The notes under the pieces are model-generated. The model did not search any database, had not been told where the DNA came from, and saw only the letters and a list, made by a program, of their open reading frames with translations. A program made the position numbers and the translations under genes. A DNA stretch of 64,000 bases from Pseudomonadota bacterium (GTDB taxonomy: Bacteria; Pseudomonadota; Alphaproteobacteria; Azospirillales; Azospirillaceae): NCBI GenBank assembly GCA_023411035.1, contig JAEYPE010000170.1:25790-89789 (forward strand), in the 5' to 3' direction. The stretch's first letter is position 1, and each line of letters starts with the position of its first letter. Of this stretch, positions 49,938-58,272 are shown one piece after another.

Positions 49938-50636
49938 ATGAGCATCATGGAAGCCAGCGCGGAAAAGCCGACCCTGAACGTCCTGCTCGCCGACGATCAT
50001 CTGCTGTTCCGCGACGGGCTGCGGCGGCTGCTCGCCCAGTCGGACGGCACGATGCTGTTCCACGAGGCGGGAAACTTCGACGACGTCCGCCGCCTGTGCG
50101 ACGGCACCATCCCCTTCGACCTGATCCTGCTGGATCTCGGGATGCCGGGCTGGAGCGGCTTCTCGCTGCTGGGCGCAATCCACCAGCGGCTTCCCAAGGC
50201 GCTTCTGGTCGTGGTGTCGGGGTCGGAAAAGCGGTCGGACCTGCTGGCCGCGCTGGAGAACGGGGCCGCCGGATTCATCCCGAAGTCGAGCAGCGCGAAG
50301 GTTCTGATGGGCGCTCTCCAGCTCGTGCTGGCCGGGGGCGTCTATCTGCCGGAACAGGCGATCCGCGGCGACCGCATGGCCGATGGCGCGCCATCCGCCG
50401 GCAACGGGGCGGGAGACGCCGACCCGCTGGCCAACCTGCCCGATGGGGCGGGCGACCCGTTGACCCCGCGCCAGCGCGACGTTCTGGCCCGCCTGCGCGA
50501 CGGCAAGTCCAACAAGCAGATCGCGCATGAGCTGGGCCTGACCGAAGGCACGGTGAAGGTGCACGTCACCGCGATCCTGCGCCAGCTCGGCGTCCGCAAC
50601 CGCACCCAGGCGGCGATCACCGCGAACGGGTTCTGA
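49938..50636 (+). CDS. LuxR/NarL-family response regulator
   Basis: A 232-residue regulator. Receiver domain: acidic pair D19-D20 (LLADDHLLFRDGL), phospho-acceptor D66 (LILLDLGMPG), conserved S/T in VVVSGSEK and K in GFIPKSSS. A Gly/Asp/Ala linker (APSAGNGAGDADPLANLPDG) leads to the LuxR-type helix-turn-helix (LTPRQRDVLARLRDGKSNKQ, then TVKVHVTAILRQLGVRNRTQ). The DNA-binding domain is very similar to that of the regulator just upstream, suggesting duplication. ATG 49938 places the receiver 13 residues from the start; longer readings lack coding character. Confidence 0.9.
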   Translation: MSIMEASAEKPTLNVLLADDHLLFRDGLRRLLAQSDGTMLFHEAGNFDDVRRLCDGTIPFDLILLDLGMPGWSGFSLLGAIHQRLPKALLVVVSGSEKRSDLLAALENGAAGFIPKSSSAKVLMGALQLVLAGGVYLPEQAIRGDRMADGAPSAGNGAGDADPLANLPDGAGDPLTPRQRDVLARLRDGKSNKQIAHELGLTEGTVKVHVTAILRQLGVRNRTQAAITANGF

Positions 50637-50655
50637 TCCGCGCCCGCCTCTTCCC

Positions 50656-51438
50656 TCAGGCCCCTCCCCGCTCCACCGAGGCGGCCAGCGCGGCCAGCGC
50701 GCCGCGGATGGCCGATTCGTGCTTGGCGGGCAGAACCCGCTGGCCGGGGACGGTCACCACGGTCAGGGTGCGGCAACCGGTCAACCGCTGCTCCAGGAAG
50801 AACGCGCCCGGCACGCCGTCCGGCTCGTCTTTTCCCTGCACCAGCGTCACTGGCACGCGGATCGCGTCGAGGCCGGGCGCCATGGCCTGAAGTTCCGCCA
50901 CGCTGCCGCGGACGGCGGGCGGCAGGATGCGGGCGGCGATGCGGCGGAACATGCCAGGCTTGGCCGTGTCCTCCGCCATCGGGTCGACCAGCAGAAGACC
51001 GCCGACCAGTTCCGGAAAATCCAGCGCGGCGCGCAGCACCGCCGGCACGCCACCGCCGCAACCCACCAGCAACGGCTTGCGCGCCCGCCTCAGCACCAGC
51101 AGAGGGCGCAACGCTGCCGCCTGAGCGCCGGAATCGCCGCCGCGCAGCCGCGACGCGCCGGCCACCGTTCCCGGATCGGACCGCTGCACCGCCACCCATT
51201 CCTGTCCCGCCGGGACGGCGCGCAGCAGGCGGGTCCAGGCCCGGGCCTCTCCGGAATTCGCATGGACCAGAACGACGCGCCGCCCCGCGGAGTCACCGGC
51301 GACGATGCAGCCCGGTCCGGCGTCTTCCCCGGCGTCCCGGAACGCGCCGCTGCTTGCGGCTGGCGCCTCGCCGGCCGATGGCGGCATGATGCCGAACGCA
51401 GCCCCCGCGGGCCGCCCGGCGCTGCTGTGTATGGTCAA
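50656..51438 (-). CDS. Alpha/beta-hydrolase-fold protein lacking the nucleophile serine
   Basis: A 260-residue protein. The fold is recognisable from VVLVHANSGEARAWTRLLRA (oxyanion region), KPLLVGCGGGVPAVLRAALD (nucleophile elbow), GLLLVDPMAED and the C-terminal VPVTLVQGKDEPDG and LPAKHES. Candidate acid D204 and histidine H240 are kept, but the elbow reads V-G-C-G-G-G (residues 125-130) where G-x-S-x-G is expected, so G128 replaces the serine, with C127 next to it. It may be catalytically inactive or may use the cysteine. The first 45 residues are Ala/Gly/Ser rich and unfolded. No informative neighbours. Confidence 0.75.
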   Translation of the reverse strand: MTIHSSAGRPAGAAFGIMPPSAGEAPAASSGAFRDAGEDAGPGCIVAGDSAGRRVVLVHANSGEARAWTRLLRAVPAGQEWVAVQRSDPGTVAGASRLRGGDSGAQAAALRPLLVLRRARKPLLVGCGGGVPAVLRAALDFPELVGGLLLVDPMAEDTAKPGMFRRIAARILPPAVRGSVAELQAMAPGLDAIRVPVTLVQGKDEPDGVPGAFFLEQRLTGCRTLTVVTVPGQRVLPAKHESAIRGALAALAASVERGGA

Positions 51439-51662
51439 GGCTCCGCTCCCCGTTTCCCGAACACGTCGCGGAGATCGTCTCCGCCAATTGATGGAGAGCG
51501 TAATGGAGGGCTTGCAGGCTGTCCCGTACCATAAAAAGGCCCGAAATGGCGCGAACGGTGGCCGGAAAGCCCGAAAATCGCAGGTTTTTTACCCTAATTA
51601 TCGCGCGATCTTGCCATCTCCGGCGCCCATTCCCGGTGGCTGCGCGCAACAGGACCGGGTTG

Positions 51663-52223
51663 TCAGTGAATGGTGTTGCCTTCCGGAAGGGCCTCGACGG
51701 CGCGGTCGTCGCGCGGTTCGGTCGGGCGGTGCAGTTCCCGCATCAGGTCCCGCCAGTCCGGCGTCCCGCCGAGCTGCTGGATCAACTGGGTGGAGAAGGC
51801 GAAGACCGCCAGTTCCAGCGGGCCGTTGTCCTCCGCATGGGCGTTCACGGTCAGGCAGGATTCCGCCGCGCTGACGAAGATGGCCGACGCGACGGCCACC
51901 CCCGGCCCCGGTTCGGGCAACGGCACCGGCGCCGGGGCGGACCCGGTGGTGCGCAGAGCCGACAGGTTCTCCACCAGCAGGCGCGTGCGGATGGCGGTAT
52001 CGATGGCCGCCCCCATGGTGTAGCCGGCCTCGGCCTCCGCCGCGGAGCGCAGCAGGCGCAAGCCCGCGATCACCCCATGGGCGACGTCCGCGGAATCGGC
52101 GCGCTTGACCGCCGCGGCGATGGCGGTGCCAAGGATGGCGGTGACCACGGGCGCCATGCTTTCGGCGTCGTCGCCCGTGATGGCGGCGTCGGTGGTTTCA
52201 TCGTGGTTCTGGACCTCGTTCAT
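51663..52223 (-). CDS. Uncharacterised 186-residue protein
   Basis: Not recognised. Acidic N-terminus (NEVQNHDETTDAAITGDDAE), then mostly helical segments (VVTAILGTAIAAAVKRADSA, GVIAGLRLLRSAAEAEAGYT) and a central Pro-rich linker (APAPVPLPEPGPG). The C-terminal part has AVFAFSTQLIQQLGGTPDWR. The ATG at 52223 has a GGAGG site about 5 bp upstream, which decides the start. The hydrophobic parts are Ala-rich helices rather than clear membrane spans. Confidence 0.65.
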   Translation of the reverse strand: MNEVQNHDETTDAAITGDDAESMAPVVTAILGTAIAAAVKRADSADVAHGVIAGLRLLRSAAEAEAGYTMGAAIDTAIRTRLLVENLSALRTTGSAPAPVPLPEPGPGVAVASAIFVSAAESCLTVNAHAEDNGPLELAVFAFSTQLIQQLGGTPDWRDLMRELHRPTEPRDDRAVEALPEGNTIH

Positions 52224-52456
52224 GCGGCCTCCGATCCGGTGATACCCTGGATGGCGTGCGGCGTGGACCCCGATTCCTTCCGGAACCGCATTTTTTCTCA
52301 AAGACCTCCCTTCCGATCTGTGGCTTTCGTGAAGGGCATTCAAGCCGCCGGAAGCCGGAAGGGGATGAATCTTTCGATGCGCCACTTTCGCCGCTCCCTC
52401 CTCTGGGCGAAGCCGCCCGCCATCCCCACATCTGCGGACAAAAGGAGAAACACCCG

Positions 52457-52906
52457 ATGCCCTTCCTCAGCCTTCTTCTCAACATCCTGTGGGTGGTGAC
52501 CGGCGGCATCTGGATGGCCGCGGGATGGCTTCTCGCGGCCGTGCTGATGGTCGTCACCATCGTCGGCATCCCGTGGGCGCGGTCGGCGTTCACGATCGCC
52601 TGGTACACTCTGTTGCCTTTTGGACAAACCGCCGTCCGCCGGGATGAGTTCCGTGGCCGCGAGGACATCGGGACCGGCTTCCTGGGCACGCTGGGCAACA
52701 TCCTGTGGTTCGTGCTGGCTGGCTGGTGGCTGGCGCTGGGCCATCTGGTGGCCGCGGTCGGTCTCGCCATCACCATCATCGGCCTGCCCTTCGCCTGGGC
52801 GCATCTGAAGCTGGCGCTGCTGGCCCTGTGGCCGGTCGGCACCGAGATCGTGACGGTTGACGAGGCGGAATCCCGCCGCCGCATGATGGGCCGCGCAACC
52901 TTCTGA
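52457..52906 (+). CDS. yccF: YccF domain inner-membrane protein
   Basis: A 149-residue membrane protein with two copies of the YccF (DUF307) unit. Each has a hydrophobic hairpin followed by a GIPWA/GLPFAWA turn: first LLNILWVVTGGIWMAAGWLL with VGIPWARSAFTIAWYTLLPF, then LGNILWFVLAGWWLALGHLV with IGLPFAWAHLKLALLALWPV. About four transmembrane helices. Function is unknown in the family. AAAGGAG lies 9 bp before the ATG. Its stop is directly followed by short tandem repeats. Confidence 0.92.
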   Translation: MPFLSLLLNILWVVTGGIWMAAGWLLAAVLMVVTIVGIPWARSAFTIAWYTLLPFGQTAVRRDEFRGREDIGTGFLGTLGNILWFVLAGWWLALGHLVAAVGLAITIIGLPFAWAHLKLALLALWPVGTEIVTVDEAESRRRMMGRATF

Positions 52907-52953
52907 TGGGCTGATGGGCCGTGCCGAAGTCACCATAGGGAAGTCACCATAGG
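52903..52953. repeat. Two short tandem duplications right after the yccF stop
   Basis: CTGATGGG twice (52903-52918; the first copy contains the yccF TGA), then GAAGTCACCATAGG twice exactly (52926-52939, 52940-52953). Confidence 0.88.
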
Positions 52954-53026
52954 GACGGGGCGGCGAACGGCGGAGAAGATGCTGCGTTGGGATCGGCGGC
53001 GGAGCGCCTTGCCCCGAGTTGGCGCC

Positions 53027-54199
53027 CTACCCCTTCATCCCCTTCAACATGACCGACGCCCGCCAGAAGCCGAGATCCGCCCCGTCCACGAAATGGAGAT
53101 GCCGGTCGGCGGCGAGGTCGCCGACGAGACAGGTCACCGTGGAGGCCGCTGCCCGCGCCGTGCCGTAGCGGATGCGCCCGGCCCGCGCGTGGGCGCCCAG
53201 CATGGCCTCGATGGCCGTGGCTTCGGCCTCCGTCACGTCCAGGACGAAGCGCGGCCCACCCGCCGATTTGCGAAAATCCGACCGTTCGGCCATGCTGCGG
53301 CGGTAGCGATCCGGATCGAAGCCCGCCGTCCGCCAGCCGGCCCGCAGCATCAGGACGAGAAGGGCCGACTGCCCCAGCGCCGACAGGGCGCAGGCCAGCC
53401 GCCGCCCGCGCGGGCGCGTCCGCGTCTCCAGCCACAGGGACCGCCAGGAGGGCGGCCAGCGCACCCCCAGACGCTCCCCCGTGCCGAGCGGAGCCGCCGC
53501 GGCGGTGGACACGATCCGCTCGATGTCGGCCTGGACGCGGGCCAGCACCGCCAGCGCTTCCCCGCCACCCGTGGATTTGGAATTGGAGCCCAGGGCGTCG
53601 GAACCCAGCGGATCCACGATCACGCACAGGATCACGCCGCGCCCGCTGCCCACCGGGTTCCAGCGGCAGGACACGCCGTCCAGCCCGGCCAGCGGGCCGG
53701 GCCGCGGCTCCAGCCGCCAGCGCGGATCGGCCTTCACCCAGGCGTCCGCCACGGCGACCCCGCGGCCCAGGAACAGGCCGAAGGCGTTGCCGCCGCCGAA
53801 ATCCTGCAAGGCCACCAGCACCTCCAGCCCCTCGTCCAGCAGCGCCCGCACGGGCACCAGGCCGACCCGCAACGGCACGCCCATCTCCGTTCCGGCCCAA
53901 TGGGCGAGCGCCGCCAGCGCCTCCTCCGCGGCCGGACGGCGGCCCGGCGGAACGGCGGCGATGGCGCCGTCGCCGCCGAACTGGCAGGCGGCGGGCTGCG
54001 GCGGCTCCCGCACCGCCTCCGACAGAGCGGCGACCACCGCGGCGGCCACGAAATTCACGTCGCGGTGACGCCCCTCCGCCGCCAGCCGGGTGCTCGCCAC
54101 CACGTCGGCGACGGCCAGCGACCAGTCTCCGTCCAGCGCGGCGTAATGGGTGGGATCGGCGGCTTCGGCGGTGAAATCGCGGATGGACGGCAGGTGCAT
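53027..54199 (-). CDS. DUF3095 family protein (nucleotidyl-cyclase-like fold)
   Basis: A 390-residue protein of the DUF3095 family. The N-terminal part DGDWSLAVADVVASTRLAAE with RHRDVNFVAAAVVAAL and CQFGGDGAIAAVPP recalls class III nucleotidyl cyclases, where aspartates in VADVVAST and FGGDGA would bind metal. The middle region FALxxG-like FGLFLGRGVAVADAW and RWNPVGSGRG is typical of the family; the C-terminus has FDPDRYRRSMAERSDFRK and HFVDGADLGFWRASVMLKGM. Cyclase activity is not established; this is inferred from fold resemblance. Soluble. It converges with yccF. Confidence 0.82.
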   Translation of the reverse strand: MHLPSIRDFTAEAADPTHYAALDGDWSLAVADVVASTRLAAEGRHRDVNFVAAAVVAALSEAVREPPQPAACQFGGDGAIAAVPPGRRPAAEEALAALAHWAGTEMGVPLRVGLVPVRALLDEGLEVLVALQDFGGGNAFGLFLGRGVAVADAWVKADPRWRLEPRPGPLAGLDGVSCRWNPVGSGRGVILCVIVDPLGSDALGSNSKSTGGGEALAVLARVQADIERIVSTAAAAPLGTGERLGVRWPPSWRSLWLETRTRPRGRRLACALSALGQSALLVLMLRAGWRTAGFDPDRYRRSMAERSDFRKSAGGPRFVLDVTEAEATAIEAMLGAHARAGRIRYGTARAAASTVTCLVGDLAADRHLHFVDGADLGFWRASVMLKGMKG

Positions 54200-54382
54200 C
54201 GCTTTTCCTCACGCCATGAGGGTTGGGGGGCCGCTCCAGAATATGCCCCCGGCGGCGGCGGAGCGGCGCGCAAAAGGCGGTAGGCACACGGTCCGTGAAC
54301 CCATCCGCATTGGACCCATCCCGCGTTGTCGGCCCAAACGGTCCGTTCCATCGTGCCCCGGTCCAACCCGAAGAGGAACGGC

Positions 54383-55660
54383 ATGGGATACGCGAGCGAT
54401 TGGAAATCCGCCAAGACGGCCTTCGAAACCGCCACCGGCAAGAAGAAGCCGAGCGCCAAGTTCATGGGCGTCTTCCACAAGTCCGGATTGGAGGACGTGA
54501 CCAAGGCGCTCGACACCGCCCTGGCCAAGGGCGACGCCAAGGCGCTGGAAAAGGCGCTGCTCGACTATGTGAAGAGCGCCACCTCCTATCAGGCGACGCT
54601 TGAGAAGTCGGCCAAGGCCGAAGGGGCGGCGGCCATCGCGCCGGAGTTGAAGAAGCTGGCGCAGGCGCTGGACGACATCGGGCGCCGCGCCGGCGTGGCC
54701 GTCAACGAGCGCATCGCCGAGATGCGCGAGGAAGCCGAGGCGGAAGCCGCCAAGGCCGCGCAGGAACAGGGCAAGGCCGCCCTCGCCATCGCCGATAAGG
54801 CCGTGGTGCAGATCGACGGACTGCTGAAGACCACCAACGCCGACATCAAGCTGCTGGAACAGGCCGCCGCCGCCGCCGACCTCGCGCTGCGCAAGGTGCT
54901 GGAGGCGCAGGGCTCGGGCAACGCCAAGGAGGCGAAGACCCAGGCCGCCGCCGTGCAGGCCGCCGCCAAGACGGTGGATGCGCAGGCCAGGAAGGTCGCC
55001 GGAAACGCCGCCCAGGCTGCGAAGCTGTTCGCACAGGCCAAGGCCGCCGTCGCCAAGATGAAGCTCGATCCCAAGCAGCAGGGCGGACGGAACCCGGCCC
55101 AGGGCGCCTTCGACCGGGCCGACGCCGTCGTCATGAAGCTGGACCAGTTGAAGGACGAAGCCGCCGAGGCCGCCGCCGAGGCCGCCGACACCGTCAAGGA
55201 GGCGTCCCAGGCGCTGAAGGGCGCGCTGGATCTGCGCGCCACCTATCTGGCGAGCTGCCGGAAGCTGGCCAAGCGCGCGCGGGACGCCGCCGTCCTCTAC
55301 GACAGCGTCGCCCGCGACGTCGGCGGGCAGGCCGACCGCGCCCAGCAGGAACAGATGGTCGCCGCCAGCGCGAAGGACGACGGCGACCGGGCGGCCTCCA
55401 TCAAGACGGCCACCTTCTACATCACCCAGGTCCGCCAGCAGGCCGCCCAGGCGAAGAAGGAAATCCTGGCCGCCGCCAACGAGATCACCGGCACCCGCAA
55501 ATCCTTCCCGGCCATGGTCACCGAAAAGGACCCCGACTTCGGCCCGCTGCTCGGCGAGGCGAAGGAGTTTCTGGACGGCCTGAAGGAATCGCACGCCGAC
55601 CTGACAAAGGCCGAAACCAAGGTCGACAAGGTCGAAACCGCCCTGAAGAAGCTCGGGTGA
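54383..55660 (+). CDS. Uncharacterised Ala-rich, all-helical (coiled-coil) protein
   Basis: Not recognised. A 425-residue protein that is almost wholly predicted helix, very rich in Ala, Lys, Asp, Glu and Gln, with no signal peptide and no membrane segment. Repeated heptad-like stretches occur, e.g. EEAEAEAAKAAQEQGKAAL, LKTTNADIKLLEQAAAAAD, AQARKVAGNAAQAAKLFAQA and MKLDQLKDEAAEAAAEAADT. The first 60 residues (SDWKSAKTAFETATGKKKPS, KFMGVFHKSGLEDVTKALD) look like a distinct N-terminal domain. The ATG at 54383 is preceded by AGAGGA. It stands alone between the DUF3095 gene and the CBS gene and ends in a strong hairpin. A structural or scaffold role is possible but unproven. Confidence 0.75.
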   Translation: MGYASDWKSAKTAFETATGKKKPSAKFMGVFHKSGLEDVTKALDTALAKGDAKALEKALLDYVKSATSYQATLEKSAKAEGAAAIAPELKKLAQALDDIGRRAGVAVNERIAEMREEAEAEAAKAAQEQGKAALAIADKAVVQIDGLLKTTNADIKLLEQAAAAADLALRKVLEAQGSGNAKEAKTQAAAVQAAAKTVDAQARKVAGNAAQAAKLFAQAKAAVAKMKLDPKQQGGRNPAQGAFDRADAVVMKLDQLKDEAAEAAAEAADTVKEASQALKGALDLRATYLASCRKLAKRARDAAVLYDSVARDVGGQADRAQQEQMVAASAKDDGDRAASIKTATFYITQVRQQAAQAKKEILAAANEITGTRKSFPAMVTEKDPDFGPLLGEAKEFLDGLKESHADLTKAETKVDKVETALKKLG

Positions 55661-55669
55661 ATGACGGTC

Positions 55670-55704
55670 GGACGGGAGGGGGCACGTCAAGCCCCCTCCC
55701 GTCC
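55670..55704. terminator. Bidirectional hairpin between convergent genes
   Basis: GGACGGGAGGGGGC (55670-55683) and GCCCCCTCCCGTCC (55691-55704) form a perfect 14-bp stem with a 7-nt loop, 10 bp after the stop of the helical-protein gene and 25 bp from that of the CBS gene. No U tract follows, so it may act with Rho or as an mRNA 3' end. Confidence 0.7.
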
Positions 55705-55728
55705 CGCGTCAGGTAAACACCCCGGCCG

Positions 55729-56169
55729 TCACATCATCACTTCGGTCAGGCTGTCCATCAGTTCCCGCTGGTGCTCGATCAGCGTCAACTCCTCGCCCAT
55801 GAAGTCGCGCATCGAGATCACGCCGACGACATGGCCGTCGCGGACGACGGGCAGATGACGCAGCCCGTTGTCGGTCATCCGGCGCAGCGCCTCGCCCACG
55901 GTGATGTCGGGGGCCGCGGTGACCGGACACGGGGTCATCACATCCGACAGCCGGGTGTTGTCCGGGTCCAGCCCGTCGGCCACCACGCGGTCGGTCAGGT
56001 CGCGCTCGGTGAAGATGCCCTCGATCTGTTCGTCGACGGAGGAGGTGACCACGACGGACGCCACATGAGCGGCTTTCATCTGTTTTGCGGCATCCCGCAC
56101 CGACGCCCCCGCCGGAAGACTGACGACGCGGCGGCGGTTCAGAAGTTCCCCGATGTTGCGGTGCATCAT
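55729..56169 (-). CDS. CBS-domain pair protein
   Basis: A 146-residue protein made of one Bateman module (two CBS domains). CBS1: VVSLPAGASVRDAAKQMKAA then EGIFTERDLTDRVVADG; CBS2: MTPCPVTAAPDITVGEALRR, LRHLPVVRDGHVVGVISMRD. Such stand-alone modules bind adenosine nucleotides or S-adenosylmethionine and regulate partner enzymes or channels. The start at 56169 is set by GGAGG 9 bp upstream; the adjacent second ATG (56166) is also possible. An AT-rich palindrome lies about 130 bp upstream. Confidence 0.9.
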   Translation of the reverse strand: MMHRNIGELLNRRRVVSLPAGASVRDAAKQMKAAHVASVVVTSSVDEQIEGIFTERDLTDRVVADGLDPDNTRLSDVMTPCPVTAAPDITVGEALRRMTDNGLRHLPVVRDGHVVGVISMRDFMGEELTLIEHQRELMDSLTEVMM

Positions 56170-56604
56170 GGCTTTCTTCCTCCGTATGCGGATGCTTTGG
56201 AAGACTGCGGCGGCCATATTGTTGCTCGGCTGCCGCGCTGCGTTTCGCCGCCCGTCCGCGCTTCCTTTAACCGTTCATTTGCATTTGCGAAGAAAATATC
56301 GCATTTGCGAAATGCCGATAAGAGCGAAGACTGTCCAAAGATCGATTCATCAAGTGCTGCATAAGGTAATCATTTTCCCGCTACAGGACGAGCAAAGCCA
56401 CGGAAAAACAACGTCATGGTTGCCATGACGACGCAACATGCGACAAAACCGCTCACCATTGGCCGGTGGTGGCGATACTGGCATGAAAAATCACACCTAC
56501 GGCTCCAGCGGATACCCCTTAACCATTATTAAAGGAAATAGGTCCGAAACTCCGGACAATTGCAGTTCTGTCACAGATGTTGTCTGGAAGGGGCCTGGGC
56601 CGCC
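56170..56604. other. Divergent AT-rich spacer with repeated GCATTTGCGAA boxes
   Basis: A 435-bp spacer between the CBS gene (minus) and the PilZ-like gene (plus). It is much richer in A and T than the surroundings. The main structure is the pair of GCATTTGCGAA boxes at 56281 and 56301. TTAACCATTATTAA at 56519 is a near CtrA-type site but has a 6-bp rather than 7-bp spacer. No gene is recognised. Confidence 0.5.
56281..56315. promoter_or_regulatory. Direct repeat and palindrome GCATTTGCGAA, 20-bp period
   Basis: GCATTTGCGAA occurs at 56281-56291 and 56301-56311, exactly two helical turns apart. The second copy extends into the inverted repeat GCATTT-GCG-AAATGC (56301-56315). This has the form of an operator; the regulator is unknown. 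Confidence 0.4.
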
Positions 56605-56958
56605 ATGTCGTGGTTGTCGAAATTGAGCGGACGAGGCAAAGCCGCCGCTGCCGCGGCGTCCGCCAAAGAGCGCCCTTCCAATCCTCCGACCATCCGAATC
56701 GATCGGCATGAATATCTGCCGGAGGAATTCGTCCTCGGCTCTTTCCGCATCCGCCCGTATGACGGGGATCTGATCGCCAAGCAGCAGTTCGACTTCCGCA
56801 TCGTCTTCCAGCTCGGCGAAGAAACCTTTGAATTCGCCTGCCGAGGCGTCGTCGTGAAGATGGACGAGCAGGTCGGCCTTGTCGCCCGCTATCACCAGCC
56901 GTCGCCCTTTTACGAGCGTAAGTTGATCGATTACCTGAAGCTCTGGAAGGGGTTGTAG
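56605..56958 (+). CDS. Small PilZ-like domain protein
   Basis: A 117-residue protein. After a basic/Ala-rich lead (SWLSKLSGRGKAAAAAASAK) comes a single beta-barrel-like domain: FVLGSFRIRPYDGDLIAKQQ, FDFRIVFQLGEETFEFACRG, VVVKMDEQVGLVARYHQPSP, ending in a helix (FYERKLIDYLKLWKGL). The strand pattern resembles PilZ, but the c-di-GMP-binding RxxxR and D/NxSxxG motifs are not evident, so if it is PilZ it is a non-canonical one. The start is ATG 56605. A terminator follows at 56988. Confidence 0.6.
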   Translation: MSWLSKLSGRGKAAAAAASAKERPSNPPTIRIDRHEYLPEEFVLGSFRIRPYDGDLIAKQQFDFRIVFQLGEETFEFACRGVVVKMDEQVGLVARYHQPSPFYERKLIDYLKLWKGL

Positions 56959-56987
56959 CACCCGGCCGGCAAATCCCGGACAAGCCG

Positions 56988-57024
56988 AAGGCCCGCCGAA
57001 CAAAAACGGCGGGCCTTCTTCTTT
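56988..57024 (+). terminator. Intrinsic terminator after the PilZ-like gene
   Basis: AAGGCCCGCCG (56988-56998) pairs with CGGCGGGCCTT (57007-57017) around an A-rich loop; CTTCTTT follows. It separates this gene from the convergent ackA. Confidence 0.88.
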
Positions 57025-57049
57025 GACCGCTTTATGGACGGGCCTCGGG

Positions 57050-58258
57050 TCAGGCGGCTTCCAGCGCCTTGCGGGTGTGCAGGGCGATCATCCGCTCCTC
57101 GTCGGTCGGGATGACGTAGACGGGGATGCGGCTGGCCGGGGCGGAGATCAGCGGGCCGTTCGCCTCGTTGGCCGCCGGGTCCAGCACCACGCCCAGCCAG
57201 GCCAGCTTGTCGCCCACCCGCGCCCGCACCGGGGCGGAACGCTCGCCGATGCCGGCGGTGAAGACCAGCGCGTCGATGCCGCCCATCGAGGCGGCGAGCG
57301 CGCCCGTCTCCTTGGCGATGCGGAAGCAGAACAGCTCCACCGCCTCCTGGGCGTGGGGATCGGCGCTGTCCAGCAGGGCCCGCATGTCGTTGGACAGGCC
57401 CGACACGCCGAGAAGGCCCGACTTGTTGTAGAGCATCTTCTCGATGGCGTCGGCGCCCATGCCCTTCTGGCGCATCAGGTAGATCAGCACGCCGGGGTCG
57501 ATGTTGCCGCAACGGGTGCCCATGGGCAGACCGTCCAGCGCCGTGAAGCCCATGGTGCTGTCCACGCTGCGCCCGGCGTGGATGGCGCACATGCTGGCGC
57601 CGCTGCCCAGATGGGCGACGACCACCCGACCACCCGCCAGATCCGGAGCCAGTTCGGGCAGGCGGCGGGCGATGTACTCGTAGGACAGGCCGTGAAAGCC
57701 GTAACGGCGGATACCTTCGTCCGTCAGTTCCCGCGGGATGGCGAACATCTGCGCCTGCCAGGGCTGGCCGCGGTGGAAGGCGGTGTCGAAGCAGGCGATC
57801 TGCGGAAGCTCCGGATGCGCCTCCGCCAGCGCGCGGATGGCCGCCAGATTGTGCGGCTGGTGCAGCGGCGCCAGGGGGATGAAGCCCTCCAACTCCTCCA
57901 TCACCGCCGGGGTCAGCAGCACCGGGGCGGCGTGGCGGGTGCCGCCATGCACGACCCGGTGGCCGGCGGCCAGCAGCTTCGCCCCTTCCAGCCGCTCCTC
58001 GATCCAGCCCAGCAGGAAGGACAGCAGGGCCGTGCGGTCGGACGGCTCGCCCGCCGCCCAGGACCGCGCGGCCAGCGGACGCCTGGCGGCGTCCTTGGCC
58101 TCGAACTTCGGCTCGGTGCCGATGCCGGAGATCTGGCCGTTGATCGCCGCCTGCACGGCCCCCGCCCCGGCTTCCCGGAAGACCGAAAACTTCAGGCTGG
58201 ATGAGCCGGCGTTGATGACCAGGATGGCGTCGCCGCCGCCGGGATTCTGGCTGCTCAT
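57050..58258 (-). CDS. ackA: Acetate kinase AckA
   Basis: A 402-residue ASKHA-fold kinase interconverting acetyl phosphate plus ADP and acetate plus ATP. Marks are VINAGSSSLKFSVF (phosphate 1), HRVVHGGTRHAAPVLLT, FDTAFHRGQPWQAQMFAIPR, YGFHGLSYEYIARRLPEL, HLGSGASMCAIHAGRSVDST, MGFTALDGLPMGTRCGNIDP and FTAGIGERSAPVRARV. Length is normal. Upstream on the same strand, 14 bp away, is the MaoC-Pta gene, so acetyl-CoA to acetate conversion is encoded in one operon. The start is ATG 58258; the open frame upstream lies inside the Pta gene. Confidence 0.96.
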   Translation of the reverse strand: MSSQNPGGGDAILVINAGSSSLKFSVFREAGAGAVQAAINGQISGIGTEPKFEAKDAARRPLAARSWAAGEPSDRTALLSFLLGWIEERLEGAKLLAAGHRVVHGGTRHAAPVLLTPAVMEELEGFIPLAPLHQPHNLAAIRALAEAHPELPQIACFDTAFHRGQPWQAQMFAIPRELTDEGIRRYGFHGLSYEYIARRLPELAPDLAGGRVVVAHLGSGASMCAIHAGRSVDSTMGFTALDGLPMGTRCGNIDPGVLIYLMRQKGMGADAIEKMLYNKSGLLGVSGLSNDMRALLDSADPHAQEAVELFCFRIAKETGALAASMGGIDALVFTAGIGERSAPVRARVGDKLAWLGVVLDPAANEANGPLISAPASRIPVYVIPTDEERMIALHTRKALEAA

Positions 58259-58272
58259 GACGGATGCCTCTC

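Noticed and set aside
56519..56532. TTAA-N6-TTAA as a CtrA site upstream of the PilZ-like gene
   Set aside because: The spacer is 6 bp instead of the required 7, and it occurs in AT-rich DNA where it is likely by chance.
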